Assembly (NCBI GenBank): GCA_027489195.1
Contig: JAIYAG010000024.1
Coordinates: forward strand, 1-8,323
DNA length: 8,323 nt
Source: Burkholderiales bacterium
Lineage (GTDB): Bacteria; Pseudomonadota; Gammaproteobacteria; Burkholderiales; Burkholderiaceae_E
Reading direction: 5' to 3'
Shown here: positions 1 through 6,900 of the stretch, piece after piece
Layout: the number at the start of each line of letters is the position of its first letter
Position numbering within the stretch: the first letter of the stretch is position 1
Program-made: the position numbers and the translations under genes
The notes under the pieces: model-generated
Database searches by the model: none
Told to the model about the DNA's origin: nothing
Seen by the model: only the letters and a program-made list of their open reading frames with translations

Positions 1-2
1 AG

Positions 3-644
3 GTGTTGCAGCACGAGAAGGAATTGACCCGGGTCAACGAGCGCACCCGATTTGCGCGCGAGCTCCACGACGGCCTGGGAGCACAGCTGATTTCGACGCT
101 CAGAGGCGTGGAACGCGACAAGCTGGATCGCGAGAATCTGATTCTGAGCCTGCAGAGCAGTCTGGACGACTTGCGACTGTTGATGGAAAACGCCGAAGGT
201 TCTTTGCACCTGCTCAGCACCTTGGCGCGCTGGCGCTACAACTGGGACGGACGGCTGACCGCGCTGGGTCTGACACTGCGATGGGAGATCAGCGACTCGA
301 TCGAAGGGTGGCAGTTGCCCGCTGACCAGCTGCTGCACCTGATGCGGATATTGCAGGAGGCCGTCGCCAACGTGATTCGACACAGCCGAAGCGCCACTCT
401 GGAGGTGAGCGCCAGTGTGACCGACGGTTCGCTGAGCTTGTTCGTTCAAGACGAGGGCACCGGCTTCGACCTGCCGAGCTCCGCATCGCCCTCCTCATCG
501 CCATCCGGTCACGGCCTGAAGAACATGGCATCGCGAGCCCTGCTGATCGGGGCTGCTCTGGACGTGCGCGGACGCTCGGATGGCCGGGCCGGAACCTGTG
601 TACACCTCACGCTGCCGCTCAGGCAATCAGGCCCCGGTGCATAG
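3..644 (+). CDS. Sensor histidine kinase, NarL/DegS type (HisKA_3 + HATPase), 5'-truncated
   Basis: C-terminal part of a sensor kinase that autophosphorylates on histidine and passes the phosphate to a response regulator. Residues are numbered from the GTG at 3, which is probably an internal Val because the frame is open to the window edge and no sensor domain precedes it. The HisKA_3 dimerisation/phosphoacceptor motif RELHDGLG is at 19-26, with His22 the likely phosphorylated residue. The ATPase domain follows: N-box with E119, N123 and H127 (QEAVANVIRH), G1 box D150-E-G-T-G154, and G2 box GHGLKNM at 169-175. A serine-rich lid (about 159-168) sits between G1 and G2. The motif set is complete, so the catalytic core looks functional. 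The missing N-terminus should hold the sensor, perhaps membrane-bound. The 3' end overlaps the convergent response regulator gene by 26 bp. Family assignment is secure; the signal sensed cannot be told. Confidence 0.93.
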   Translation: MLQHEKELTRVNERTRFARELHDGLGAQLISTLRGVERDKLDRENLILSLQSSLDDLRLLMENAEGSLHLLSTLARWRYNWDGRLTALGLTLRWEISDSIEGWQLPADQLLHLMRILQEAVANVIRHSRSATLEVSASVTDGSLSLFVQDEGTGFDLPSSASPSSSPSGHGLKNMASRALLIGAALDVRGRSDGRAGTCVHLTLPLRQSGPGA

Positions 645-1281
645 CCTCCAGCGTAGCCTCGGCGCGTGATGAGACGCCCAGTTTCTGATAGACGTCCCGC
701 ACATAACTGGTGACGGTAGACCGGGTCATGTTCAGCAGGGTCGCGACTTCAGCGTTGGTGTAACCCTTGGCGATGAGCCGCAACACGTCGATCTCGCGGG
801 GTGCCAATTGAGTCGCCTTTGTCGCATCCGATTTGACCGCCGAAGTCACGGCTACAGTCACGCTGAACGACTGCAGGATGCGCGAGGCAATGCCGGGTGA
901 CAGAGGGGGCTCGCCCAATTCCATGCGCTTGAGCTGCTGGGCCACCTCCTCACGTGGCCGACTCTTGAGCACATATCCGCGCGCGCCGGCTCGCAGGGCG
1001 GGAAAAACATGAGCATCGTCGTCGTGGATGGTCGAGACCACCACCAGCGCTTCAGGCTGGCGCCGACACAAGTCGCGAATGAAGTTTTCGGCCACGCCGT
1101 CCGGCAAAGTCCAGTCGACCAAAGCCAATTGAAACTGATGCGAGGCCAGTCGTTCGTAGGCCTCGCGCAAATTCACCGCACAATGCACGGCCTCGACGCC
1201 GGACAGCTCCTTGAGGACCAGCTCTTCCATCCACTGGCGCGGTTCGTCCAGGTCTTCCACGATCAAGACGCTTTTGAACAC
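619..1281 (-). CDS. LuxR/NarL-family response regulator
   Basis: DNA-binding response regulator of 220 residues, the usual length for the NarL/FixJ family. The receiver domain covers about 3-120: acidic pair E9/D10, phosphoacceptor D56 in LALVDWTLPDG, switch S83/T84, and conserved K106 in GYVLKS. A linker (about 121-156) leads to a LuxR-type helix-turn-helix at about 158-212 (LAPREIDVLRLIAKG, then the recognition region TRSTVTSYV). The frame stays open to a TTG at 1344, but I chose the GTG at 1281-1279 because an AGGAG lies 5 nt upstream and the receiver fold starts directly with FKSVLIVED. The gene converges on the histidine kinase, and the two 3' ends overlap. It is the probable cognate partner, phosphorylated by that kinase and controlling transcription. 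Upstream DNA carries direct and inverted repeats that could be autoregulatory sites. Target genes are unknown. Confidence 0.95.
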   Translation of the reverse strand: MFKSVLIVEDLDEPRQWMEELVLKELSGVEAVHCAVNLREAYERLASHQFQLALVDWTLPDGVAENFIRDLCRRQPEALVVVSTIHDDDAHVFPALRAGARGYVLKSRPREEVAQQLKRMELGEPPLSPGIASRILQSFSVTVAVTSAVKSDATKATQLAPREIDVLRLIAKGYTNAEVATLLNMTRSTVTSYVRDVYQKLGVSSRAEATLEAMHRGLIA

Positions 1282-1286
1282 AGAGA

Positions 1287-1291
1287 CTCCT
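1287..1291 (-). promoter_or_regulatory. Ribosome binding site of the response regulator
   Basis: On the - strand AGGAG is followed by 5 nt and then GTG TTC AAA. This is a near-consensus Shine-Dalgarno. It decides in favour of the GTG start at 1281 over the upstream TTG at 1344, which would add 21 residues outside the receiver fold. Confidence 0.75.
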
Positions 1292-1356
1292 GTGGCGTTT
1301 TCTTTGCAGTGTGCTGGAGGCAGTTTGGCACGGCACTCGCCCAAGCTGGGGACGCT

Positions 1357-1383
1357 TCGGGTGACTCGCCTTGATCGGGTGAC
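1357..1383. repeat. Perfect 9-bp direct repeat, 9-bp spacer
   Basis: TCGGGTGAC occurs at 1357-1365 and again at 1375-1383 (GTCACCCGA on the - strand), giving a 9-9-9 arrangement with an 18-bp period. It lies 76-102 nt upstream of the response regulator start codon. The spacing would place both copies on nearly the same face of the DNA helix, as in tandem binding sites. No protein can be assigned. Confidence 0.5.
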
Positions 1384-1399
1384 AGAACCGAATCACGGC

Positions 1400-1411
1400 T
1401 GCCACATGGCA
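1400..1411. repeat. Inverted repeat TGCCA-CA-TGGCA
   Basis: A perfect 5-bp inverted repeat with a 2-bp centre. If the arms are extended to 7 bp, 6 of 7 positions pair. A 7-2-7 layout is known for NarL sites, although these bases do not follow the NarL heptamer. It is centred about 125 nt upstream of the response regulator start. It could be an operator, but a 12-bp palindrome can also arise by chance. Confidence 0.35.
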
Positions 1412-1520
1412 CCCCCAGCCGGGGCGGGGTTGGCGCCTCGTGGTCCCCGACATGGTGGAACGCGGCGGCGTGATCGACCAAGCACTGAGATCAGCGTAGC
1501 GGTTTGTAGCAGCCCCGAGA

Positions 1521-1593
1521 ACCCCTTGTTTCAGAGGGGTGCAGCCGGCTTTTCGGCCTGTCAGTGCTCTGGCGGCGAATCGCCCATCGCTGA
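1521..1593. other. Cluster of three consecutive hairpins
   Basis: Hairpin 1: ACCCCT (1521-1526) pairs with AGGGGT (1535-1540) around an 8-nt loop. Hairpin 2: CAGCCG (1542-1547) pairs with CGG-CTG (1554-1556 and 1558-1560), with one bulged C at 1557. Hairpin 3: the outer stem TCAGTG (1561-1566) pairs with CGCTGA (1588-1593) including one wobble, and the inner stem GGCG (1571-1574) pairs with CGCC (1581-1584). They sit almost end to end in non-coding DNA. No U-run follows on either strand, so this is not a classical intrinsic terminator. A small RNA, a leader element or a repeated palindromic element are all possible. Confidence 0.4.
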
Positions 1594-1644
1594 AATCGGG
1601 ACAATACTGTTCGGGTCGAGGATCTGGGAGCACGTCAGGTCGCC

Positions 1645-1672
1645 GTTACGGTCACGATCGATCGGCTAACAT
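1645..1672 (+). promoter_or_regulatory. Possible promoter of the aminotransferase (leaderless)
   Basis: TAACAT at 1667-1672 fits the TANNNT -10 pattern and ends 6 nt before the ATG at 1679, so transcription would start at or very near the start codon. GTTACG at 1645-1650, 16 bp upstream, is only a weak -35 match (3 of 6). No Shine-Dalgarno precedes the ATG, which agrees with a leaderless message. This rests on pattern only. Confidence 0.3.
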
Positions 1673-1678
1673 CCCCGC

Positions 1679-2857
1679 ATGAAGATCGCCTCCGACCGGA
1701 TCGAGCGTGTCGACACGCCGATCATCCCGACCATCGCCGCGATGGTCCGCGCCACCCCCGGCACCATCTCGCTCGGCCAGGGCGTCGTCAGCTACGGACC
1801 CCCGCCGCAGGCGGTCGCCGCGCTGCCGACGCTGATGGCCGACGCGGCGCTCAACAAGTACCAGGCGGTCACCGGCATCGCGCCGCTGGTCGGCGAGATC
1901 GCGCGCAAGCTGCGCGAGGTCAACGGCATCGAGGTCGCCGGCCGCAGCGAGATCATGGTCACCGCCGGCAGCAACAGCGCGTTCCTGACCGCGGTGCTGG
2001 CGGTGGCGGATCCGGGCGACGAGTTCATCCTGCCGATGCCGTACTACTTCAACCAGGAGATGGCGGTCCGGATGTGCGGCTGCGTGCCGGTGCCGGTGCC
2101 GGTGCGCGAGGACTGGCAGCTCGACGTCGACGCGATCGAGCGGGCGATCGGGCCGCGCACGCGGGCCATCGTCACCGTCTCGCCGAACAACCCGACGGGC
2201 GCGGTCTACGGCGAGGCGGACCTGCGGCGCATCAACGCGCTGGCGGCCGAGCGCGGTCTGTACCACTTCGCCGACGAGGCCTACGAGCCCTTCGTGTACG
2301 GCGCGGCGCGCCACTTCTCGCCGGCCTCGATCCCGGGCGCGCAGGCGCACACGCTGTCCTTCCACTCGTTCTCGAAGAGCCACGGGATGGCGAGCTGGCG
2401 GATCGGCTACGTGGTGTACCCGCTGGCCCTGTCCGACGCGATGAACAAGGTCCAGGACACCAACCTGATCTGCGCGCCGGTGGTCTCGCAGCTGCTGGCC
2501 GCCGAGGCGCTGAAGATGGGGCCGGGGGTCGTCGCGCCCCGCATCGCCGAGCTCGCCCGGGTGCGATCGGCGGTGCACGAGGCGCTCGGTGCGCTCGGCG
2601 ACCTGGTGTCCTTCCCGCGGACCGAGGGCGCGTTCTACGTGCTGATGAAGCTGCCGGGCGTGACGGATGCGCTCGCGTTCAACCGCGCGATGGTCGAGCG
2701 CCACAAGGTGGCGACGATCCCGGGCTTCGCCTTCGGACTGACGGACACCGCATCGGCCAACTACCAGCGGCTGTCGTACGGCGCGCTGGACGCGGCCACG
2801 GTGGCCGAGGGCGTGCAGCGCTTCGTCGCGGCCGTGCGGGACTGGTACCGGGCCTGA
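1679..2857 (+). CDS. PLP-dependent aminotransferase, class I/II (fold type I)
   Basis: Cytoplasmic enzyme of 392 residues, normal for this family, that moves an amino group between an amino acid and a 2-oxo acid using pyridoxal phosphate. Visible hallmarks are the N-terminal PGTISLGQGVVSYGPPP segment (about 27-43), NNPTG with cofactor-contacting N171, D199 and Y202 in FADEAYEPF, the Schiff-base lysine K233 in SFSKSHGMASWRIGY with phosphate-contacting R241, and R364 in YQRLSYG, which matches the carboxylate-binding arginine of aspartate-aminotransferase-like enzymes. The ATG at 1679 fits the family's N-terminus although it has no Shine-Dalgarno. The exact substrate cannot be read from motifs. 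It stands alone on the + strand, converges on the SCO gene with 2 bp between stop codons, and has no obvious link to the redox genes next to it. Confidence 0.94.
   Translation: MKIASDRIERVDTPIIPTIAAMVRATPGTISLGQGVVSYGPPPQAVAALPTLMADAALNKYQAVTGIAPLVGEIARKLREVNGIEVAGRSEIMVTAGSNSAFLTAVLAVADPGDEFILPMPYYFNQEMAVRMCGCVPVPVPVREDWQLDVDAIERAIGPRTRAIVTVSPNNPTGAVYGEADLRRINALAAERGLYHFADEAYEPFVYGAARHFSPASIPGAQAHTLSFHSFSKSHGMASWRIGYVVYPLALSDAMNKVQDTNLICAPVVSQLLAAEALKMGPGVVAPRIAELARVRSAVHEALGALGDLVSFPRTEGAFYVLMKLPGVTDALAFNRAMVERHKVATIPGFAFGLTDTASANYQRLSYGALDAATVAEGVQRFVAAVRDWYRA
2084..2104 (+). repeat. 6-bp tandem microrepeat inside the aminotransferase gene
   Basis: GTGCCG is repeated 3.5 times and encodes alternating Val-Pro (VPVPVPV) near residues 136-142. 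The unit is a multiple of three, so slippage would keep the frame. Confidence 0.6.
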
Positions 2858-2862
2858 GCTCA
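2855..2862. other. Convergent stop codons in one 8-bp palindrome
   Basis: TGAGCTCA holds the TGA of the aminotransferase (+) and, read on the other strand, the TGA of the SCO gene (-). There is no intergenic room for a separate terminator, and no hairpin with a U-run is evident in the adjoining coding ends. Confidence 0.85.
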
Positions 2863-3453
2863 GCCGCGGGACGCGACGTCCAGCGAGACCAGCAGATCGG
2901 CCACCTGACGCGCGTCGGGCAGGTCCACCGAGCGGAACACCAGGCGGGCGCGCTCGTCGATCAGCAGCACCTGGGTGGCGTGCACGTCGGCGCCCGAGCG
3001 CCCGCCGGCGGCGGCCCACTCGATCAGGCGGGCACCGTGCGCGGCGATCGGCACCGCGGCCCGCCAGCGCGGGCCCGCGGACAGCGCGGCGCGCCAGCGT
3101 GCGAGCGAGGCCGGGTCGTCGCCGAGCGCGTCGACGCTCACCGACAGCAGCTGCAGTCGCTCGGCACGCTGCGGTCCGAGCAGCGCCTGCACCCGCGCGA
3201 AGGTGGCGCCCTGGATCGGGCAGGTGCTGGTGCAGCCGGTGAACATGAAGTGCAGCGCAGTGATCCGGCCACGCAGCTGCCGCTCGAGCGGCAGGCGCAC
3301 GCCGTCGTCGCGCAGCACCGTCAGCGCCGGCACCGGCTCGGCGGGCTCGATGCGTCCGTGCTGCGCGAACGCCTGCGGCTGTCGCGCGGGCCACGCCGCG
3401 ACGGCCGCGGTGGCGGCGAACGCCTGCAGCAGTCGTCGTCGTGCTTCGGTCAT
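2860..3453 (-). CDS. SCO1/SenC/PrrC-family copper chaperone or thiol reductase
   Basis: Exported thioredoxin-fold protein of 197 residues. Family members bind copper through a CxxxC pair and a distant histidine. They deliver it to the CuA site of cytochrome oxidases or act as thiol-disulfide reductases. Here the motif is FTGCTSTCP, with C74 and C78, and H158 lies in VHATQVLLID, so all three copper ligands are kept. The N-terminus has ARRRLLQ (4-10) followed by an alanine-rich hydrophobic run and a likely cleavage after AFA30. This resembles a Tat signal, though Sec export or retention as an anchor is possible. The ATG start has no clear Shine-Dalgarno. The gene lies 45 nt after the cytochrome c gene on the same strand, so it is probably the last gene of that transcript. 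The context suggests copper supply to the large oxidase-like protein upstream; that is inference. Confidence 0.92.
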   Translation of the reverse strand: MTEARRRLLQAFAATAAVAAWPARQPQAFAQHGRIEPAEPVPALTVLRDDGVRLPLERQLRGRITALHFMFTGCTSTCPIQGATFARVQALLGPQRAERLQLLSVSVDALGDDPASLARWRAALSAGPRWRAAVPIAAHGARLIEWAAAGGRSGADVHATQVLLIDERARLVFRSVDLPDARQVADLLVSLDVASRG

Positions 3454-3498
3454 GGCGGGCGGGTCGGTGGGCGGCGAGGTCGGCGGGCGGCAGGCCGC

Positions 3499-3960
3499 TC
3501 AGAGCCTGCGGCCTGTCAGGTGACGCCACAGCTGGGTGCAGGCGGCGTCGCTCAGCTCGTAGCGTGGCATCGCGCGCGGCAGCATCACCCCGGCCGGATC
3601 CTGTCCGGTGCGCAGCAGCCGACAGAAGGCCGCCTCGTCGTACCGGCTCGGCGGGCCGCCGCGCCTCGCCGCGGGCTCGAGGAGCCCCGCGCGCGTGAGC
3701 TGCGGGCCGAGGCTGGCGAGGGCAGCCGGGGTGCCGTCACCGGCTGCCGGCAAGGCCGAGGGCCGGTGGCAGTTGGCACAGGCGCTCGCCTGCGCCGGCA
3801 GCGGGGTCTCGTGGCCGTCGATGCGCGCGCTGAGCGGCGAGCGCCCGTCGAACGCCCGCTCGCCCTCGGCATCGCCGCGCGTGGCGCCGAGCCAGGCGGC
3901 GGTCGCGGCGAGCACGCCCGCGGCCGCCACCGCGCCGATCACTGCGCGCGCCAGACGCAT
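3499..3960 (-). CDS. Small monoheme cytochrome c
   Basis: Exported electron carrier of 153 residues with one covalent heme. A hydrophobic N-terminal helix (about 6-25) could be a signal peptide or, since no clear AxA cleavage site is seen, a membrane anchor. The heme motif is C61-A-N-C64-H65. M131 in AMPRYELSD is the likely second axial ligand, as this Met-Pro-x-Tyr-x-Leu-Ser pattern is common in small cytochromes c. Two further cysteines, C113 and C141, could form a disulfide in the periplasm. The ATG at 3960 overlaps the end of the large upstream gene by 22 nt and has only a weak purine run (AAGG, 1 nt away), so its translation is probably coupled to that gene. The reading frame stays open upstream, but that part lies within the large gene and was excluded. 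The likely partner is the diheme domain of the upstream protein. Confidence 0.9.
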   Translation of the reverse strand: MRLARAVIGAVAAAGVLAATAAWLGATRGDAEGERAFDGRSPLSARIDGHETPLPAQASACANCHRPSALPAAGDGTPAALASLGPQLTRAGLLEPAARRGGPPSRYDEAAFCRLLRTGQDPAGVMLPRAMPRYELSDAACTQLWRHLTGRRL

Positions 3961-6900
3961 GCCTTGTCGGTTCTGTTGGCGGGATCGCCGAAGGTCGCAT
4001 TGTCGCAGGCGATCGACCCGGCCACGCCGGTCTTCACCGCCCAGCGCGAGTCGGCGCCGTAGAACACCGTGGCGGTGACGCCGGCCGGCAGCTCGCAGCG
4101 CTGCCTCTCGGCGGCGCAGGTCGCCTCGGTGCCGTCGCGCACCCGCGGATCGCTGGCGGGCGAGGCGCCGGTCCAGTCCGCGGCGACGCCGCTCAGGACC
4201 GACAGCGGCACCCGCACTGCCGCCGTGGCACCCGGCGTGCGCCAGCGCAGGCGGACCGTCGCGCCGCCCGAGTCCTCGTAGTACTCCAGCCGGATCGTGT
4301 ATCGGCGCCCGGCCTGGAAGGTCACCGGCGCGGCCACGTCGACCACGGGCGCATGCCGCGTCCAGTTGTCGATCACCAGCCGACCGTCGATCCACAGGCG
4401 CACGCCGTCGTCCGACAGCGTCTGGAAGACATGGGTGCCGGAGGCGAGCGCTGTCACCGATCCCGTCCAGCGCACCGAGAACCGGTCCGCACCGACGTTC
4501 ACGCCCGCGGGCGCGCCCCGGGCCCAGTCGAAGTCGACCGCCTCGTTGCGCACCGCGACCGGCGCGTCCGCGCCCGGCACCTTGCCGGCGAAGTACTCGG
4601 CCCGCAGCCCGGCGACCTGCGGCGGCAGGCCAGGCGCATCGCCGATCTCGGCGACGTAGCGGGCGAGCTGCGCGACCTCGGCCTCGGTGGCCGAGAGCCC
4701 GCGGTGGGCGCGGATCGCGTCGGAGAGCGTCGCGGCACGGCCGTCGTGCAGATAGGGCGCGGTGGCCCAGGCGTCGCGCAGCGTCGGCGGATCGATCCCG
4801 GCGAGCGGTGCGCCGAGGCGCCGGCCGCTGCCGGGCTGCCGGATGGTGCCGACGTCGACCGGCCCGAGGGTCGCGCTGCCGGTGAAGCCACGCCCGCCAT
4901 GGCAGTCGGCACAGCCGAGCGAGGCGAACAGCGACTCGCCGGCGACCGCGGCAGCCGTCAGCGCACCGTTCGCCGCACGCAGCGGCGACGGCGCGACCTG
5001 CGTCAGCGAGGACACGTAGGCCGCCAGCGCATCGAGGTCGGCGCTCACGCCGGCCTTGCGGTCACCGAGCGGGAGCGCGCGGGTGCCGGTGTCAAACTGC
5101 GCCTGGCTCATCAGGCCCGTACCGCCCGCGAAGCCGCGGATCTGCGCCTCGAAGTCCTGCACCTCGTCGAAGTTGCCGCTCCAGTGCAGCCGACCCTGGG
5201 CCCCTGCGCGACCACGCAGCGAGGTCGTGTTGCGCAGCCCCTCGCCGAAGCCGGTGAGGTCCCAGGTGCGGCCGTCGTGTCCGCCGTCGTTGTGGCAGCT
5301 CGCGCAGCTCATGTACGCATCTCGCGCCAGGCGCGGGTCCTGGGCATCGTAGAAGAGCTGCTTGCCCTTGAGCACGTTCGCCGCGAGCGGCTCGGTCGCC
5401 ACGGTGCGGACCTCGTCGAGCTGCATCACCCGCGTCGTGCCGGTGGTCACCAGGTCGGTCAGGTCGTAGACGCGGACGCTGCGATCCATGACGTTGTGGA
5501 CGTAGAGCTGCAGTCCGTCCGGCGAGACCGCGACACCCTGGGGCGCGAGACCGGCCTCGATGCGCATCAGCTCGCGCCGCGTGGCGACTTCGATCACCGC
5601 CACCTGGCGGCTGGTCTCCAGCGCGGCGAACACGTACCGGCCGGTCGGATGGAAGACGGCCGCCGAGGTCACGCTCGAGTTGTCGTGGTCGATGCGGGCC
5701 GCACCGACTTCGCGCATCGTCGTCAGGTCCACCAGCGAGCTGACCGCGCGCACGGTGTTCTGGAAGTCGAGGTTGCGACCCCCGGTCGTCGCGCCCGGCG
5801 GCGCCTCGCGCAGCACGCCGCGCCTGACGTTGTCCTGCTTGGACGGGATCCACGCGCTGCGTCCGTCGGGGGCGATCGCCGGCGCACCGAGGTAGTTCGG
5901 CACGCCACTTCCGCCGATCGCGCTGTCGGGGACCTCGCTGTGCGCGAGCGTCACGGTGCGCTCGACGGCGCCGCTCGCCGTCGACACCACCACGACCTCG
6001 CCGCCCGCGGCGCCCGGCACGACGTCGCGTGTCGACTCGCCCGGCAGCGGGCGGGTCACGAACCGGCTCACCAGCACGCGGGCGCCGTCCGCGGTGACCG
6101 CCAGGTGACGCGGGTCGGGGCCGACGTCGATCGACGCACGCACCCCGCCGGCAGCGTCCACGCGCAGCAGCGCGCCGGTGGCCTCGAGCGCCACCCAGGC
6201 CGATCCGGTCGGATCGAAGGCGATGCCGTACGGCTGCGAGGCGCGCGGCATCGCATGCGTGGCGACCACCTGCAGGCTCGCGGCGTCGATCACCGAGAGG
6301 CTCGCCGAATCGCGGTTGGCGACCCACACGCGGCCGTCGGGCGCGACCGCCACCGAGCGGGGCGCGGCGCCCACCCGGATCTCGGCGACACGCTGGCGCG
6401 TCGCCGCGTCGATCACCGCGACCGTATCCGAATCCGGGTTCACCGCCCAGAGCCGGACGCGCGCGGCGCGGCGCTCGACGGCCAGGTTGGACGAGGCGCG
6501 TGCCATCGCGGCCGCGGCGTCCACCTGCTGGCGGAAGGTCGTCACGGTGGTGCGGGCGTTCGAATCGCGCACCGTCAGCGTCACCGTGTACACGCCGGCC
6601 GCGGCGTAGGTGTGACTCGCCGTCGGGGAGGCCCGGAAAGCGGTGGGCGCGCTGCCGTCGCCGAAGTCCCAGCGGTAGGCGAGGCCGGTGCCGCTGGCGC
6701 GGGCCGTCCAGGTCGCGGCGTCGCCGGAGACGGTCGGTGCGGGCTGGATCGGCTCGACGACGATCGGCGGCTCGTCGACGTCGATCGCGAGCAGCGCGGA
6801 CGTGCTCGCGCCGCGTGCGTCGGTGGCGATGACCGAGGCCCGGAAGTCGCCGGCCGCAACGGGCGTGCCGGAGACGGTGCCGGTCGTGGGATCGATCGAC

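Larger units (their letters stand above)
1282..1678. other. Intergenic region between divergently transcribed regulator and aminotransferase genes
   Basis: About 400 bases without a credible gene. Open frames crossing it on both strands show no recognisable domain and overlap real genes. It must contain the start signals of the response regulator (- strand) and the aminotransferase (+ strand). What can be seen is the regulator's Shine-Dalgarno, a 9-bp direct repeat pair, a 5-2-5 inverted repeat, a run of three hairpins and a possible -10 box next to the aminotransferase start. No convincing sigma-70 -35/-10 pair was found for the regulator. Base composition changes across this region from moderately to very GC-rich coding DNA. 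Confidence 0.7.

Noticed and set aside
1282..1344. Longer response regulator from the TTG at 1344
   Set aside because: The GTG at 1281 has AGGAG at proper spacing and starts the receiver fold exactly. The extra 21 residues have no family match.
1411..1430. CCCC/GGGG stem as an intrinsic terminator
   Set aside because: No U-run follows on either strand and no gene ends here, so the pairing is likely chance in GC-rich DNA.
1052..1669. Open frames on both strands through the intergenic region
   Set aside because: They overlap the response regulator out of frame, lack ribosome sites and show no recognisable protein features.
1652..3529. Open frame of 625 codons on the - strand across the aminotransferase and SCO genes
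   Set aside because: Arg/Ala/Asp-rich low-complexity translation with no domain, antisense to a clear aminotransferase. It is an artefact of very high GC, which makes stop codons rare.
2074..4062. Open frame of 662 codons on the + strand
   Set aside because: Crosses the aminotransferase, SCO and cytochrome genes out of frame, with Arg/Gly/Ala-rich composition and no motif.
3961..4395. N-terminal extension of the cytochrome c frame up to 4395
   Set aside because: It lies inside the giant gene's PA14 and C-terminal region. The extension has no domain, and the hydrophobic export helix starts at the ATG at 3960.
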